Of a stretch of DNA of 64,000 nt, positions 1 to 10,214 are shown piece after piece. A program made the translations under genes and the position numbers. Source of the stretch: Chryseobacterium salivictor (GTDB taxonomy: Bacteria; Bacteroidota; Bacteroidia; Flavobacteriales; Weeksellaceae); contig NZ_CP037954.1 of NCBI RefSeq assembly GCF_004359195.1, positions 1,426,001-1,490,000 of the forward strand, written 5' to 3'. The notes below the pieces were generated by a model that saw only the letters and a program-made list of their open reading frames with translations, searched no databases and had not been told where the DNA came from. Each line of letters starts with the position of its first letter. The first letter of the stretch is position 1.

Positions 1-1167
1 AGGAAGAAATATTTTCTGAAATCTTTTTTTAAGAAAGCGAATAGATTGATTGTGGATTTCGTGCCTCTGGATGAAATTACCCCGACCTATTGCAGCGAAA
101 GTATTTTGGTTGAGGATACTAAAACCACAACCGCTTTTACTCCAAAAGAATTTGATAAAGACGAAAAAAAAGTTGAAACGGGTATTTTTCCTGTAAAAAT
201 ATACGCCTTAAAAAATGGGTATGTTACCCCAAACTCTGCCTGTTTTCTGACAAAAAATTTAAAAGCAATTTATTTCGAAAAATGGCATGAAGATCAAAGG
301 GATATTTATGTATATAACAGTCCAAATCTCTTATCCCATGGTCAAAGTTTAGCTAAGGTCAATAATTTACCAAAGGCTCTTTATGACATTGATGCTGTCT
401 TTTTTGGGGGAACTTTCACCGGGAATTATTATCATTTTCTGTTAGAAATCATTTCCAAAGCGGAGTTCCTTGCCAATATTCCGGGAAGTGCAGATTTAGC
501 GGTTATTTTAGATATTTCTGTCCAGCAAAATGATAATTTAAAAACTATTGCGGAGTTTTTTTTGAAAGGTTATCGATTGCAGTATTTGAATCATGATCAG
601 TATCACGGTTTCAAAACCTTATGGTTTATAACATCTCCAAATACAACAATTCCAAATATTTCTGAAGGATCAAAGTATGAAGCACAATTCACTAAGATTT
701 CCGAAAAATCCGTTCGCTTTATAAGAGAAAAGGTTCTTGAGAATTATGATGTAAATAAAGTTAGAATCGAAAACGCAGAAAAAGTATTTATTGCGAGAAA
801 ATCTGAATTCAGAAAGTATAACGAAACTGAACTGCTTGCTGTTGCTGAGAAATATGGTTTTAAAGCGGTCTGTTTTGAGGAGTTAAATATTCATGAGCAA
901 ATTTTCCTCCTTCAAAATGCGGATTATATTATAGGGCCTAGCGGCGCTGCATTTACCAATCTTATATTTGCGAAAGAAAACAGCAAAGGTTTAATTTGGT
1001 TAGGTTCAGTTTGGAGTGATTTTTCTGTATTTTCTACCCTTGCCAAGTTTGTGAATTTTGATTTGTATTATTACAGGTACAAGAGTGAAAGTTCAGATTT
1101 TCATGAAAATTATAAGATAGATATTAATATATTTGAACGGCAGATTATTCAATTACTTTCCAGATGA
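1..1167 (+). CDS. Glycosyltransferase family 61 protein (5' partial)
   Basis: The reading frame is open to the first base, so the gene starts upstream of the window; the first possible start inside it is only a TTG at 46. The protein carries a [14 protein letters not shown] motif (about 410-447) and a late [17 protein letters not shown] motif (about 922-970), both typical of the GT61/DUF563 fold. The family transfers sugars onto glycans from nucleotide sugars; acceptor and donor cannot be read here. The stop overlaps the next start by four bases (ATGA), so it is translationally coupled to the acetyltransferase. The neighbours, amino-sugar enzymes and a GT2, suggest O-antigen, capsule or S-layer glycan synthesis. 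Confidence 0.85.
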   Translation, partial: RKKYFLKSFFKKANRLIVDFVPLDEITPTYCSESILVEDTKTTTAFTPKEFDKDEKKVETGIFPVKIYALKNGYVTPNSACFLTKNLKAIYFEKWHEDQRDIYVYNSPNLLSHGQSLAKVNNLPKALYDIDAVFFGGTFTGNYYHFLLEIISKAEFLANIPGSADLAVILDISVQQNDNLKTIAEFFLKGYRLQYLNHDQYHGFKTLWFITSPNTTIPNISEGSKYEAQFTKISEKSVRFIREKVLENYDVNKVRIENAEKVFIARKSEFRKYNETELLAVAEKYGFKAVCFEELNIHEQIFLLQNADYIIGPSGAAFTNLIFAKENSKGLIWLGSVWSDFSVFSTLAKFVNFDLYYYRYKSESSDFHENYKIDINIFERQIIQLLSR

Positions 1168-1613
1168 AAACAATACACCCTACCTCAGATGTGCAGTCTC
1201 AAAATATTGGTGATGGTACCGTAATATGGCAATTTTGTGTTATTCTGAAAAATGCTGTTATTGGAAAAAATTGTAATATCAACTTTAATGTTTTCATTGA
1301 GAATAATGTGAATATTGGTAACAATGTGACCATAAAGCCTGGCGTGCAGATTTGGGATGGTATTACCATTGAAGACAATGTTTTTATAGGACCCAATGTT
1401 ACCTTTACCAATGACAAGCATCCTGTTTCCCAGAATAAAAATTTCCAGCTTTTGGAAACAATAGTGAAATCGGGAGCGTCAATTGGTGCCAATTCTACAA
1501 TTCTTCCGGGGCTCATCATTAATGAAAATGCAATTATTGGCGCGGGGAGTGTAGTGACAAAGGATGTCCCGGCTAATGAAAACTGGTTAGGAAATCCCGC
1601 GAGGAAAAAATAA
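1164..1613 (+). CDS. Left-handed beta-helix acyltransferase (FdtC/WlaRB-type amino-sugar N-acetyltransferase)
   Basis: A protein of 149 residues built from hexapeptide repeats (for example [18 protein letters not shown] and [14 protein letters not shown]), ending in the usual WLGNPA signature. Size and order match 3-N-acetyltransferases of dTDP-3-amino-3,6-dideoxyhexoses, which use acetyl-CoA. It lies directly before a DegT-family aminotransferase that would make the amino sugar, which supports this role. The exact sugar is inferred from context; a generic sugar O-acetyltransferase is the alternative. Confidence 0.85.
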   Translation: MKTIHPTSDVQSQNIGDGTVIWQFCVILKNAVIGKNCNINFNVFIENNVNIGNNVTIKPGVQIWDGITIEDNVFIGPNVTFTNDKHPVSQNKNFQLLETIVKSGASIGANSTILPGLIINENAIIGAGSVVTKDVPANENWLGNPARKK

Positions 1614-1678
1614 ATCCGTCTTGTCACTATCAAGATGGTAATATAAAATTAAAATTAAGTCAAAGTACTTTACAGTTT

Positions 1679-2782
1679 ATGGACATTAAATTCTTAGATC
1701 TACAAAAAATAAATCTTCAATATCAGGAAGAAATCGAAGCCAAACTTTTAGAGACTTTCCGCAGTGGATGGTATCTTTTAGGAAATGAAGTGAAAAATTT
1801 TGAAAAGAATTTAGCGCACTATATTGGTTCACCAAATGCAATAGGCGTTGCCAATGGTTTAGATGCTTTGCGCTTAATATTCAAAGCTTATTTAGAACTT
1901 GGTCAAATGAAAGCCGGTGACGAAATTATTGTTCCGGCGAATACTTATATCGCTTCTGTTCTGGCTATTACAGACAACCGGTTAAAGCCCGTTTTTGCAG
2001 AACCTAATATCGAAAATTATAATATAGACATTGCCGAAATAGAAGCGCTGATCACTCCCAAAACGAAAGCTATAATGGTCGTCCATCTTTATGGGCAGGT
2101 TTGTTGGTCGGAAGAATTGGATGATTTGGCAAAAAAATACAATTTAAAAATAATCGAAGATAATGCGCAGGCAATCGGTGCAGCGTGGAACGGTATAAAA
2201 TCCGGAAATCTTGGTGACGCGGCCGGCTTTAGTTTCTATCCGGGTAAAAATTTAGGTGCATTAGGAGATGGTGGTGCAGTTACGTGTAAAGATTCGCTTT
2301 TAGCAAAAACCATAAGAACTTTAGCTAACTATGGTTCCGAAGAAAAATACATCAATAAATACCAGGGTTTAAACAGTCGGTTAGACGAAATTCAGGCAGC
2401 GGTTTTAGACGTGAAATTAAAATACATTGATCAGGATAATGAGAAGCGGAGGAGCATTGCTGAAAAATTCTGTTCCGAAATAAAAAATCCAAAAATAATT
2501 CTACCCATTTTTCCAGAGGAAAAGAAAGAACATGTCTGGCATCTTTTTGTGGTCAGAACTGATCATAGAGAAAAACTGCAAAATTTTCTCCAGGAAAACG
2601 GCATCCAAACTTTGATTCATTATCCTGTTCCGCCACATAAACAGAGAGCGTATAGATATTACAATCATCTTTCTTTTCCGGTTACAGAGAAAATTCATCA
2701 TGAGGTTTTAAGTTTGCCTGTCAGCCCGGTAATGACAGAAGAGGAAGTAGAGAAAATAATAGAGATTTTGAACAAATATTAA
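1679..2782 (+). CDS. DegT/DnrJ/EryC1/StrS sugar aminotransferase (FdtB/QdtB-like)
   Basis: A PLP-dependent aminotransferase of 367 residues. The PLP lysine is K190 in the context [16 protein letters not shown]; the cofactor-binding EDNAQAIGA stretch is near residues 160-168 and YGSEEKY and [12 protein letters not shown] follow, all standard in this family. It would transfer an amino group from glutamate to a dTDP-keto-6-deoxyhexose. The acetyltransferase lies 65 bp upstream and a GT2 gene starts one base after its stop, so all are probably one operon. Confidence 0.9.
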   Translation: MDIKFLDLQKINLQYQEEIEAKLLETFRSGWYLLGNEVKNFEKNLAHYIGSPNAIGVANGLDALRLIFKAYLELGQMKAGDEIIVPANTYIASVLAITDNRLKPVFAEPNIENYNIDIAEIEALITPKTKAIMVVHLYGQVCWSEELDDLAKKYNLKIIEDNAQAIGAAWNGIKSGNLGDAAGFSFYPGKNLGALGDGGAVTCKDSLLAKTIRTLANYGSEEKYINKYQGLNSRLDEIQAAVLDVKLKYIDQDNEKRRSIAEKFCSEIKNPKIILPIFPEEKKEHVWHLFVVRTDHREKLQNFLQENGIQTLIHYPVPPHKQRAYRYYNHLSFPVTEKIHHEVLSLPVSPVMTEEEVEKIIEILNKY

Positions 2783-2783
2783 G

Positions 2784-3686
2784 ATGGAGCAACCTTTGGT
2801 AAGTATCGTCATTATAACAATGAATCATGAGAAATTCATTGAACAGGCGTGTCGGTCTGCAATTTCCCAAACCTACGATAATTTTGAAATTGTTTTTTTA
2901 GATAATTGTTCTGATGATAATACCTATGAAAAAGGGAAGAAAATTTTAGAAGATTCGGGTATTTCATGCACATTCATAAAAAATACGGAGAAATTTAAAG
3001 TATCGAAGAACTTAAATATTCTAGTTTCTAAAGCCTCCGGAGATTATATTTCCATTTTATCTGGAGACGATTGGTGGGCAGAAAATATCATTGAAGAGAA
3101 AGTTAATTATATAAAAAATCATCCCTCTGATTTCGTGCTTTCCGATGGTTATAAATATATCCAGGAGACTGGCGAAACAATTGAAGCTTATCAAAATACA
3201 GATAAAACAAAGGTCATAAAGTCGCTGAATTCTTTTTTCCACGAAAATGTAGTTCAGAATAAAACAATTAATGTTGGGACTTTCGTTAAAAAGGAACTTT
3301 TGGATCAATATCCGTTTGATGAAAATCTACATACTGAAGACTGGGATATGAATTTGCAGCTGAGTTCCCGTGGTTATAAAATCGGTTTTATTGATAAAAA
3401 GTTGTTCTACTATAGAATCCTGTCTACGAGTTTGTCCAGAAATTGGACGCTCATGAGTGATTCCTATAATAAAGTCACCTCAAAGTATTTGGATTATATA
3501 AATGCTGACCAAAAGTTGAGAACCAAATATCTTTTAACTTTATTGCAGTTCAAGTATGAAATTATGCTTTCAGAGGCAATATCTGAAGAGGAAAAAAAAG
3601 AATTTCAAAAAAGATGGACCAGAGAAAAATATGAACTTAAATACAAGAATCCTGTTTTATTTTTCAAACTTTTATTTTTAAAGTAG
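2784..3686 (+). CDS. Family 2 glycosyltransferase (GT-A fold)
   Basis: The N-terminus PLVSIVIITMNHEKFIEQA and the following AISQTYDNFEIVFLDNCSDD are the classic GT2 nucleotide-sugar binding start; SGDDWW near residue 92-97 is the metal-binding DxD-type position, and HTEDWDMNLQLSSRG fits the acceptor-side acid motif. There is no membrane segment, so it is cytosolic. It closes the glycan operon, one base after the aminotransferase. Sugar specificity cannot be assigned. Confidence 0.88.
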   Translation: MEQPLVSIVIITMNHEKFIEQACRSAISQTYDNFEIVFLDNCSDDNTYEKGKKILEDSGISCTFIKNTEKFKVSKNLNILVSKASGDYISILSGDDWWAENIIEEKVNYIKNHPSDFVLSDGYKYIQETGETIEAYQNTDKTKVIKSLNSFFHENVVQNKTINVGTFVKKELLDQYPFDENLHTEDWDMNLQLSSRGYKIGFIDKKLFYYRILSTSLSRNWTLMSDSYNKVTSKYLDYINADQKLRTKYLLTLLQFKYEIMLSEAISEEEKKEFQKRWTREKYELKYKNPVLFFKLLFLK

Positions 3687-3699
3687 CCGGGTATTTCAT

Positions 3700-4047
3700 T
3701 TATTCCCCGCGGGCATAATCATCCTGCAATCTCACGATATCATCTTCCCCGAAATAAGTTCCGGTCTGTACTTCTACAAAAACAACCAGTTCTGATGTCC
3801 TGTTTTCAATTCTATGTTTTGCTCCCAAAGGAATATGAATACTCTCGCCATATTTCACCGTGATTTCTTCACCGTCTAAGATAACAACTGCTTCGCCTTC
3901 TACAACCGTCCAGAATTCCTGCCGGTGATGATGAAACTGGTAAGATAATCGCTGACCCGGATTTACTTCAATTCTCTTTAATTTATAATGAGGCTCATCT
4001 GCCAAAACATAATATTTCCCCCACGGTCTGTCACCAATTTCTAACAT
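3700..4047 (-). CDS. Cupin, mannose-6-phosphate isomerase type II C-terminal-like
   Basis: The start is placed at the ATG at 4047 (MLEIGDRPWGKYYVL), because the longer frame to 4179 runs through the promoter. That gives 115 residues. The single cupin domain has the metal-ligand pattern YQFHHHRQEFWTVVEGEA and HIPLGAKHRIEN. Stand-alone domains like the C-terminal half of ManC/AlgA occur next to sugar biosynthesis genes and may isomerise mannose-6-phosphate; function beyond the fold is inference. It is convergent with the glycan operon, 13 bp from its end. Confidence 0.8.
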   Translation of the reverse strand: MLEIGDRPWGKYYVLADEPHYKLKRIEVNPGQRLSYQFHHHRQEFWTVVEGEAVVILDGEEITVKYGESIHIPLGAKHRIENRTSELVVFVEVQTGTYFGEDDIVRLQDDYARGE

Positions 4048-4066
4048 ATACAGTATATTTATAGTG

Positions 4067-4074
4067 CAAAAATA
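4067..4074 (-). promoter_or_regulatory. Bacteroidota -7 box (TATTTTTG) of the cupin gene
   Basis: TATTTTTG on the minus strand matches TAnnTTTG and lies 20 bp before the ATG at 4047, supporting the shorter start. No clear TTG -33 element was seen. Confidence 0.45.
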
Positions 4075-4191
4075 AGTAATTTTATGAAACACGCCTGTCA
4101 GAATATGATCTGCAGGAAAATAATTGAGCAAGTGTCCCGTCTGACCAATCAAAGCCATAAAAATAAAGAGATGAAACACCGTTTTTTTCTT

Positions 4192-4199
4192 TAAATTTG
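4192..4199 (+). promoter_or_regulatory. -7 box (TAAATTTG) of gltX
   Basis: TAAATTTG matches TAnnTTTG, 22 bp before the ATG at 4221. It overlaps the longer in-frame extension and so decides for the later start. Confidence 0.55.
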
Positions 4200-4220
4200 C
4201 AACTTAAAATTTCAAGGAAA

Positions 4221-5732
4221 ATGAGCAAAGTAAGAGTGCGTTTTGCACCAAGTCCAACCGGACCTTTACATTTAGGAGGAGTAAGAACCGCATTGTACGA
4301 TTATCTTTTTGCCAAAAACAAAGGTGGTGATTTCGTATTGAGAATAGAAGATACCGATACCGCCCGATATGTAGAAGGTGCGGAAGAATATATTATGGAA
4401 GCCCTGGAATGGTGCGGAATCATTCCTGATGAAAGTCCTAAACATGGTGGCCCATTTGCACCTTACAGACAATCGGAAAGACGGGATATTTACGATAAAC
4501 ATTTAGCAGAACTTCTAAAAACAGATTACGCCTATTTGGCCTTCGATACGCCGGAAGAGCTGGATGAAGTGAGAAACGAGTTCGAAAAAAACGGAGAAGT
4601 TTTCGCTTATAATAATATGACCAGAAACCGACTGAAAAATTCTTTGACGCTTTCTAAAGAAGAAGTTCAGAAATTAACAGATGAAAAGGTTCCATACGTT
4701 GTGCGTTTCAAAATGCCGGTAGACAGAGTCCTGAATCTGGAAGATATCATCCGCGGTAAATCATCTGTGAATACCAATACTTTAGATGATAAAGTTTTGG
4801 TGAAGAACGACGGAATGCCCACTTACCATTTTGCCAATATTGTCGATGACCATGAAATGGAAATCTCACACGTCATTCGTGGCGAAGAATGGTTACCTTC
4901 CCTGGGACTGCATTATTTATTATATGAAGCGATGGGTTGGGAAAAACCGGAATTTGCGCACTTGTCATTAATTCTAAAACCGGAAGGGAAAGGAAAATTA
5001 AGCAAAAGAGATGGTGATAAATTCGGTTTCCCGGTATTTCCATTAAATTTTAAAGATCCCGAAACCGGAAATATTTCAAAAGGGTACCGCGAAGAAGGGT
5101 ATTTGCCGCAGGCATTTATCAATATGGTCGCCCTTCTTGGCTGGAGTCCTGCCAATGACAGAGAGGTGCTGACTTTAGAAGAAATGATTACCGAGTTCGA
5201 TTTGCATAAAGTACATAAAGCGGGTGCAAGATTCAATAAAGAAAAGGCAGAATGGTTTAACAGCGAATATTTAAGATCAAAATCCGACGAAGAGGTTTTA
5301 GAATTGCTAAAAAATGTGGAGGGAATAAATCTTACAAATTCAAGTGATGTCCATTTATTGAAAATCATTTCATTAATGAAAGAAAGAGCCGTTTTTGCAA
5401 AAGATATTTATAACGATGGCAAATTTTTCTTTGAAGCACCAACTCAGTATGATGAGAAAGCAGTAAAGAAAGCCTGGAACGAAACGGTAGCAGAAGTGAT
5501 GATTGAATTTTCACTAAAGTTACAGGATTCCATCTTTGAACCTGAAGCTCTAAAACAGGATATTCATGATTTTGCAGAAAGCAAAGGACTTGGAATGGGA
5601 AAAGTAATGATGCCGCTTCGGTTAACTTTAGTGGGAGAATTGAAAGGACCCGATGTTCCCGATATTATGCAAATCCTTGGAAAAGAAGAAACTATCGCCA
5701 GAATAAAAAATGCAGTGAATAATATTCAATAA
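4221..5732 (+). CDS. gltX: Glutamate--tRNA ligase
   Basis: Class I aminoacyl-tRNA synthetase of 503 residues that charges tRNA-Glu. The HIGH-type motif is in VRFAPSPTGPLHLGGVRTAL at the N-terminus and the KMSKS-type motif is GKLSKRDGD. Start chosen at ATG 4221 (MSKVRVRFAPSP), because the upstream extension contains the promoter. The motifs are intact and the length is normal for the family. accA follows after 47 bp but has its own -7 box. Confidence 0.97.
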   Translation: MSKVRVRFAPSPTGPLHLGGVRTALYDYLFAKNKGGDFVLRIEDTDTARYVEGAEEYIMEALEWCGIIPDESPKHGGPFAPYRQSERRDIYDKHLAELLKTDYAYLAFDTPEELDEVRNEFEKNGEVFAYNNMTRNRLKNSLTLSKEEVQKLTDEKVPYVVRFKMPVDRVLNLEDIIRGKSSVNTNTLDDKVLVKNDGMPTYHFANIVDDHEMEISHVIRGEEWLPSLGLHYLLYEAMGWEKPEFAHLSLILKPEGKGKLSKRDGDKFGFPVFPLNFKDPETGNISKGYREEGYLPQAFINMVALLGWSPANDREVLTLEEMITEFDLHKVHKAGARFNKEKAEWFNSEYLRSKSDEEVLELLKNVEGINLTNSSDVHLLKIISLMKERAVFAKDIYNDGKFFFEAPTQYDEKAVKKAWNETVAEVMIEFSLKLQDSIFEPEALKQDIHDFAESKGLGMGKVMMPLRLTLVGELKGPDVPDIMQILGKEETIARIKNAVNNIQ

Positions 5733-5749
5733 CTTTCTTTAATTTTTAC

Positions 5750-5757
5750 TAAATTTG
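5750..5757 (+). promoter_or_regulatory. -7 box (TAAATTTG) of accA
   Basis: TAAATTTG, 22 bp before the accA ATG, the same distance as in gltX. Confidence 0.45.
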
Positions 5758-5779
5758 AAGGATATTTTTAATAATTAAA

Positions 5780-6736
5780 ATGGAATACTTAAGCTTTGAA
5801 CTTCCGATTAAAGAACTGATGGATCAGTATCAAACCTGTTCATTGGTGGGCGAAGAAAGTGGGGTAGATGTAAAACTCGCCTGCTCGCAAATCGAAGATA
5901 AAATTATAGAAAAGAAAAAAGAAATCTATCATCATCTTACGCCGTGGCAGAGAGTGCAGCTTTCCCGCCATCCAGATCGTCCATATACTTTGGACTTTAT
6001 TAAAGGTATCACAGATAAGGACAGTTTTCTTGAACTTCACGGTGACAGGAATTTCGCAGATGATCCTGCAATGATCGGTGGTTTGGCTACGATCGACGGA
6101 CAGAGAGTAATGATCATCGGAACCCAAAAGGGCCGTACCACCAAAGAAAGACAGTACCGAAGATTCGGGATGAGCAATCCCGAAGGATACCGAAAAGCTT
6201 TGAGATTAATGAAACTTGCAGAAAAATTTCATATTCCTGTAATTTCTTTAATTGATACACCAGGTGCATATCCCGGTTTAGAAGCTGAAGAACGTGGGCA
6301 GGGGGAAGCGATTGCCAGAAATATTTTTGAAATGACCATGCTCAAAACTCCCATTTTCGTGTATATCATTGGTGAAGGAGCGAGTGGAGGAGCTTTGGGA
6401 ATCGGCGTTGGAAATAAAGTATATATGCTCGAAAATACTTGGTACACAGTGATCGCACCGGAAAGTTGTTCCTCAATCCTCTGGAGAAACTGGGATCATA
6501 AAGAAGATGCTGCCAATGCTTTGAAACTGACACCGCAAGATGCCTTAAAAGAAAAATTCATTGATGGAATTGTAGAAGAACCACTTGGTGGAGCGCATTA
6601 TGAACCACAGGTTGCTTATGATCATTTGAAGGCTTCTATTCTTCAGAACATCAAAGCGTTTTCTAAATTTACCGGTAAAGAATTAGAAATCCAAAGACAG
6701 GAGAAATTCATCGCAATGGGTCAGTTCAAAGGGTAA
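5780..6736 (+). CDS. accA: Acetyl-CoA carboxylase carboxyltransferase subunit alpha
   Basis: A full-length (318 residues) AccA. It transfers the carboxyl group from carboxybiotin to acetyl-CoA, giving malonyl-CoA for fatty-acid synthesis, as an alpha2beta2 complex with AccD (not in the window). Diagnostic stretches are [36 protein letters not shown] and [14 protein letters not shown], which form the oxyanion-hole and CoA sites, followed by [12 protein letters not shown] strong intrinsic terminator follows. Confidence 0.97.
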   Translation: MEYLSFELPIKELMDQYQTCSLVGEESGVDVKLACSQIEDKIIEKKKEIYHHLTPWQRVQLSRHPDRPYTLDFIKGITDKDSFLELHGDRNFADDPAMIGGLATIDGQRVMIIGTQKGRTTKERQYRRFGMSNPEGYRKALRLMKLAEKFHIPVISLIDTPGAYPGLEAEERGQGEAIARNIFEMTMLKTPIFVYIIGEGASGGALGIGVGNKVYMLENTWYTVIAPESCSSILWRNWDHKEDAANALKLTPQDALKEKFIDGIVEEPLGGAHYEPQVAYDHLKASILQNIKAFSKFTGKELEIQRQEKFIAMGQFKG

Positions 6737-6780
6737 GTTTACAGATTTTTTATTTAAGGAAACTAGATATATCAATAGGA

Positions 6781-6802
6781 ACGGGCTTTAGCCCGTTTTT
6801 TT
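6781..6802 (+). terminator. Intrinsic terminator of accA
   Basis: ACGGGCTTTAGCCCGT is a perfect hairpin (6781-6796) running into a T tract. A weaker related palindrome (TAGGCTTTAGCCTA) follows 20 bp later. Confidence 0.8.
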
Positions 6803-6862
6803 ATGAGAAAAATTATAGGCTTTAGCCTAAACTTAATTTTAGTGTACTGTTTTAGCCTTTAC

Positions 6863-6896
6863 AAAAAAACTCTGCAATTGCTTACAGAGTTTTTTA
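6863..6896 (-). terminator. Terminator of ftsE (probably bidirectional)
   Basis: Arms AAAACTCTG and CAGAGTTTT around a 10-nt loop, with A runs on one side and T runs on the other, lie just after the ftsE stop. Confidence 0.7.
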
Positions 6897-6918
6897 TATT
6901 TTAAATGGAATTTGAAAA

Positions 6919-7629
6919 TTATTCAAAAAGTTCAGCAGTATCTAAAACCGAAACTTTTCCGTCTTCACATCTGATCGCTTCTCCCGGGAAGTTTTGGATC
7001 ATGTGGTAATCGTGAGTTGCCATTACGACTGCAGAATTGTTTTCAAAAGCTACCTGCTTCAGAAGGGTCATGATTTCGTTCGAAGTCTCTGGGTCAAGAT
7101 TTCCGGTCGGTTCATCAGCCAGAATCAATTCTGGGTGGTTCAGGAGTGCTCTGGCGATAGCGATACGCTGTTGCTCGCCTCCTGAAAGTTCGTGCGGCAT
7201 TTTGTGTTTCTTGGATTTCATTCCCACGCTTGCCAAAACTTCATTGATTCGGTCATCTATTTTGGTTTTATCATTCCAGCCTGTTGCTTCGAGAACGAAT
7301 TTTAAATTCTTTTCCACAGTTCTGTCCGGTAACAACTGAAAGTCCTGAAAGACAATGCCTAGCTTTCTTCTTAAATTCGGTATGTCTGAGGGTTTCAACT
7401 TAGCCAAATCAAATCCGGCAATATGTCCTTGTCCTGCACTCAGTGGGATATGTCCGTAGAGTGTTTTGAGCAGTGAGCTTTTTCCGGAACCTGTTTTCCC
7501 GATAAGGTAGCAGAATCTTCCTTTTTTTATGTTGAGGTTGACTTCATTGAGTACAGTAAAATTCTTCTGCGCAATTTTCGCATTTTTCAGATGAATTACA
7601 TCCTGGCCTTCCTGATAAGTATGTGGCAT
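6919..7629 (-). CDS. ftsE: Cell-division ABC transporter ATP-binding protein FtsE
   Basis: ABC ATPase of 236 residues from the ATG at 7629 ([10 protein letters not shown]); the longer frame to 7680 begins with TTG. Walker A is GKTGSGKSS, the signature is LSGGEQQR and Walker B is [12 protein letters not shown], with H-loop [25 protein letters not shown] is the FtsE-type Q-loop region. With FtsX (not nearby) it would couple ATP hydrolysis to peptidoglycan hydrolase activation at the septum. A LolD-like export ATPase is the alternative, but the whole pattern favours FtsE. Confidence 0.88.
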   Translation of the reverse strand: MPHTYQEGQDVIHLKNAKIAQKNFTVLNEVNLNIKKGRFCYLIGKTGSGKSSLLKTLYGHIPLSAGQGHIAGFDLAKLKPSDIPNLRRKLGIVFQDFQLLPDRTVEKNLKFVLEATGWNDKTKIDDRINEVLASVGMKSKKHKMPHELSGGEQQRIAIARALLNHPELILADEPTGNLDPETSNEIMTLLKQVAFENNSAVVMATHDYHMIQNFPGEAIRCEDGKVSVLDTAELFE

Positions 7630-7787
7630 ATCGTGTTTGATTGTTATTGATGAAATGGGTGCGCTGCAATAGCTGCTCAAAAGTAAAAAAAATCTTTCTT
7701 TTGAGCCTACACTTTAGCAAATTTTAACAACGAAAAATGCTTGAAAAATAACTTTTCAAGCATAATCTGTTATGATAATTCCTGAGA

Positions 7788-7946
7788 TTATCTCTTAGCG
7801 CGCTGTGCACTTACAGTTAAACTCTTTCTGCCTTTTGCTCTTCTAGCAGCCAAAATTCTTCTACCGTTAGGTGTTGACATTCTTAAACGGAAACCGTGTT
7901 TGTTTCTCTTCTTTCTTTCAGATGGCTGGAATGTTCTCTTGCTCAT
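7788..7946 (-). CDS. rpmH: 50S ribosomal protein L34
   Basis: A 52-codon frame starting [19 protein letters not shown] and ending in SAQRAKR. L34 is a small, extremely basic protein of the large ribosomal subunit; the N-terminal RTFQPS and the [14 protein letters not shown] stretch are diagnostic. It has its own strong promoter 46 bp upstream. Confidence 0.97.
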   Translation of the reverse strand: MSKRTFQPSERKKRNKHGFRLRMSTPNGRRILAARRAKGRKSLTVSAQRAKR

Positions 7947-7991
7947 TGCTTATATTTTTAAGTAAAAAACTATATCTTATTTTTCAGATTG

Positions 7992-7999
7992 CAAATATA
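7992..7999 (-). promoter_or_regulatory. -7 box of the rpmH promoter, with TTG -33
   Basis: Minus strand TATATTTG preceded by TTG with a 19-bp spacer, the full Bacteroidota sigma consensus. It serves as the reference architecture for this window. Confidence 0.7.
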
Positions 8000-8382
8000 G
8001 GAAACTTTTTATTTACTACAAGCAATATTTTAAATAAATTAAAAAGAAAAATAGGAGCGGACGAACAGAAGCGTTGCAGGTATCTTTCCCCCGTTTTATT
8101 TAATACTTATCACAAGATACATTTTAGGTTTGTATAAAACCCTTTGGTGTGTTTCCGGAAATATTTCCGCTTATGTTTGTTTAGCCTGATCATTAACTGT
8201 TGGCCGATATTTTTCAGAAACAAAAAGAAGTTGGAAATGATTTTATAAATAAATTTTTGATAGAGATGAACGGATGTTATTCTATATTTAATCAGCGTTT
8301 TATATGTTTTTTTGTATGTGGCAATACTCAAAATTGCTGTTTGGTGAACAAGTTTTTATGGAAATAAAATAAAAACAAACCC
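8000..8382. other. Intergenic region without recognisable gene
   Basis: Between the rpmH promoter and the nrnA promoter. A minus-strand frame of 73 codons (8110-8331) is Lys/Ile/Tyr-rich low-complexity sequence with no recognisable domain, and I do not call it a gene. No RNA structure stands out. Confidence 0.5.
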
Positions 8383-8390
8383 TATCTTTG
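8383..8390 (+). promoter_or_regulatory. -7 box (TATCTTTG) of nrnA
   Basis: TATCTTTG, 25 bp before the ATG at 8416. Confidence 0.5.
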
Positions 8391-8415
8391 CTCTTCTTAA
8401 AAAATATCCCAATAC

Positions 8416-9423
8416 ATGTTTACTTCATCCGAAATTTCAGAGATTCAAAAGCTTTTAACACCCCGTCATAAAATCGTTATTATTACCCATTATAATCCTG
8501 ATGGTGATGCAGTTGGATCCAGTTTGGGATTGAAACATTTTTTAAAACAAATGGGTTTAGAGGCCGATGTAATTGTTCCCAATGATTTTCCTAAATTTCT
8601 GAAATGGATGCCGGAAGCGAAACAGATCATTATTGCTGATTACAAAAGGAAGCAAGCCGGAGAAGCGATTTACAATGCAGATGTCATTTTTGTCTTGGAT
8701 TTTAATGCGTCTCACCGAAGTGGAAATTTGGTTGGGCCCTGGCTCGAAAAAGCCAGAGCTAAAAAAATATTGATCGATCATCATCAGCAGCCTGATGCTT
8801 TCGATTATGTATATTCGGATGTTACGGTTCCGGCAACGTCGCAAATGATTTATCATTTTATACAGGAACTGAATGAAGAAAATTTGGTCAACAAAGATAT
8901 TGCAGAATGTCTTTATACAGGAATTATGACCGATACCGGTGGGTTCCGGTTCCGCTCGACCAGTGCCACAACACACAGAATCGTCGCCAATTTAATTGAA
9001 AAAGGAGCCGATCCTGCGATGATTACGTCAAATACCTGGGATACGAATACCGTTTCCCGACTGCACCTTCTGGCTTTGATTTTAAGCAGAATAGAAGTCG
9101 TGAAAGATGGAAAAGTGGCAATACTCTGGCTAAAACGTGAAGAATTAAAAGAATTCGGTTTTCAAAAAGGAGATACCGAAGGTTTCGTCAATTATGGCTT
9201 GAGTATTATGGGAACTCAGGTTGCAGCGTTTTTTATGGAAGATTTATACGATGATTTTATCAAAATATCTTTCCGTTCCAAAGAAGATGTTGATGTCAAT
9301 CAGTTTTCTAGAAAATATTTCAATGGAGGTGGCCACATCAACGCTGCCGGTGGAAAGTACATGAAAACCATCGAAGAAACAATCGTAGATTTCAAAGAGA
9401 AAATCGAGCAGGAAGATTTCTAA
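8416..9423 (+). CDS. nrnA: DHH-family phosphoesterase, NrnA-type nanoRNase/pAp phosphatase
   Basis: A 335-residue DHH-DHHA1 protein. The N-terminal motif IITHYNPDGDAVGSSLGL, VLDFNAS, IDHHQQP (the DHH signature) and TGIMTDTGGFR provide Mn2+ ligands; the C-terminal DHHA1 domain ends in GGGHINAAGG, the substrate-binding glycine motif. Family members degrade 2-5-nt RNA oligomers and dephosphorylate pAp in the cytosol. Its stop overlaps the convergent hydrolase gene by four bases. Confidence 0.9.
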   Translation: MFTSSEISEIQKLLTPRHKIVIITHYNPDGDAVGSSLGLKHFLKQMGLEADVIVPNDFPKFLKWMPEAKQIIIADYKRKQAGEAIYNADVIFVLDFNASHRSGNLVGPWLEKARAKKILIDHHQQPDAFDYVYSDVTVPATSQMIYHFIQELNEENLVNKDIAECLYTGIMTDTGGFRFRSTSATTHRIVANLIEKGADPAMITSNTWDTNTVSRLHLLALILSRIEVVKDGKVAILWLKREELKEFGFQKGDTEGFVNYGLSIMGTQVAAFFMEDLYDDFIKISFRSKEDVDVNQFSRKYFNGGGHINAAGGKYMKTIEETIVDFKEKIEQEDF

Positions 9424-10202
9424 AACAGTAGATTTTTTGGAAGATGGTGTAGCAATTCTGTATTGATTATTTCTGCACAGATACTTGGTTTTTCCCAATG
9501 GCCGTTATGACCGCAATCCAGCAGGTAGGATTTAATGTTGGTTTGATCCGGCAGATGCTTGAGAATCAAATCTGTTTGTACCGCGCCGTCGTGTTTTCCG
9601 GCGATGACCAAAATTTTACCGTCGAAATTTTCGAGAACAGTCATTTTATTTGTTCTTTCAATCATTCCTTTCACCGCGGCCAAAACGCCATCATTTTTAG
9701 TAGAAAGTGCGATTTTTTTGGCGTGGTCTATTTTAGCTTCCAGAAAATCTTTTTCATTGGGATTAAATAAATTCGGAACGCCGGCATTTACGTAAGCGGG
9801 AAATGCTTCTTTGATAATTCTTAAGCTTTTCTGTCTTTGTTCTTTTTTCTCGGCATCATCAGCGAAATAGGAAGAGAAAAATAAAGTGAGGCTTTTCAGA
9901 AGCCCGGGGAATTTCTCGGCAAAAGCCAGCGACACATAGCCACCCATCGAATGACCAAGCAAATGAAAATTGCCGATGTTTAGATAATCTGTCACTTTTT
10001 TTACTTCTTTCGCCATAAGTTCCATGGTGTGCACGTGGTCATAGACTTTAGACAAGCCATGTCCCGGCAGATCAATTTTAATTAAAATGAATTTCTCCGA
10101 AAGGTAAGTGTCCATATCATCCCAAATAGACAGGTTTTCCATAAAACCATGAAGTAAAACGAGAGGTTCTTTTCCGCTGCCGGATATTTCGTAATTTAAC
10201 AT
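9420..10202 (-). CDS. Alpha/beta hydrolase
   Basis: 260 residues with LVLLHGFMENLSIWDDM (oxyanion-hole HG motif), nucleophile elbow GHSMGG, and the late aspartate and histidine in IAGKHDGAV and LDCGHNGHWEKP, so the catalytic triad appears intact. There is no signal peptide. Substrate unknown; MenH/BioH-like carboxylesterases share this layout. It ends a four-gene minus-strand run (11717 to 9420) with a Rieske-like lipoprotein, dtd and a small lipoprotein. Confidence 0.85.
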   Translation of the reverse strand: MLNYEISGSGKEPLVLLHGFMENLSIWDDMDTYLSEKFILIKIDLPGHGLSKVYDHVHTMELMAKEVKKVTDYLNIGNFHLLGHSMGGYVSLAFAEKFPGLLKSLTLFFSSYFADDAEKKEQRQKSLRIIKEAFPAYVNAGVPNLFNPNEKDFLEAKIDHAKKIALSTKNDGVLAAVKGMIERTNKMTVLENFDGKILVIAGKHDGAVQTDLILKHLPDQTNIKSYLLDCGHNGHWEKPSICAEIINTELLHHLPKNLLF

Positions 10203-10214
10203 AATAGCTTATTT

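Noticed and set aside
8110..8331. 73-codon ORF upstream of nrnA
   Set aside because: Low-complexity Lys/Ile/Tyr sequence without ribosome-binding or family evidence.
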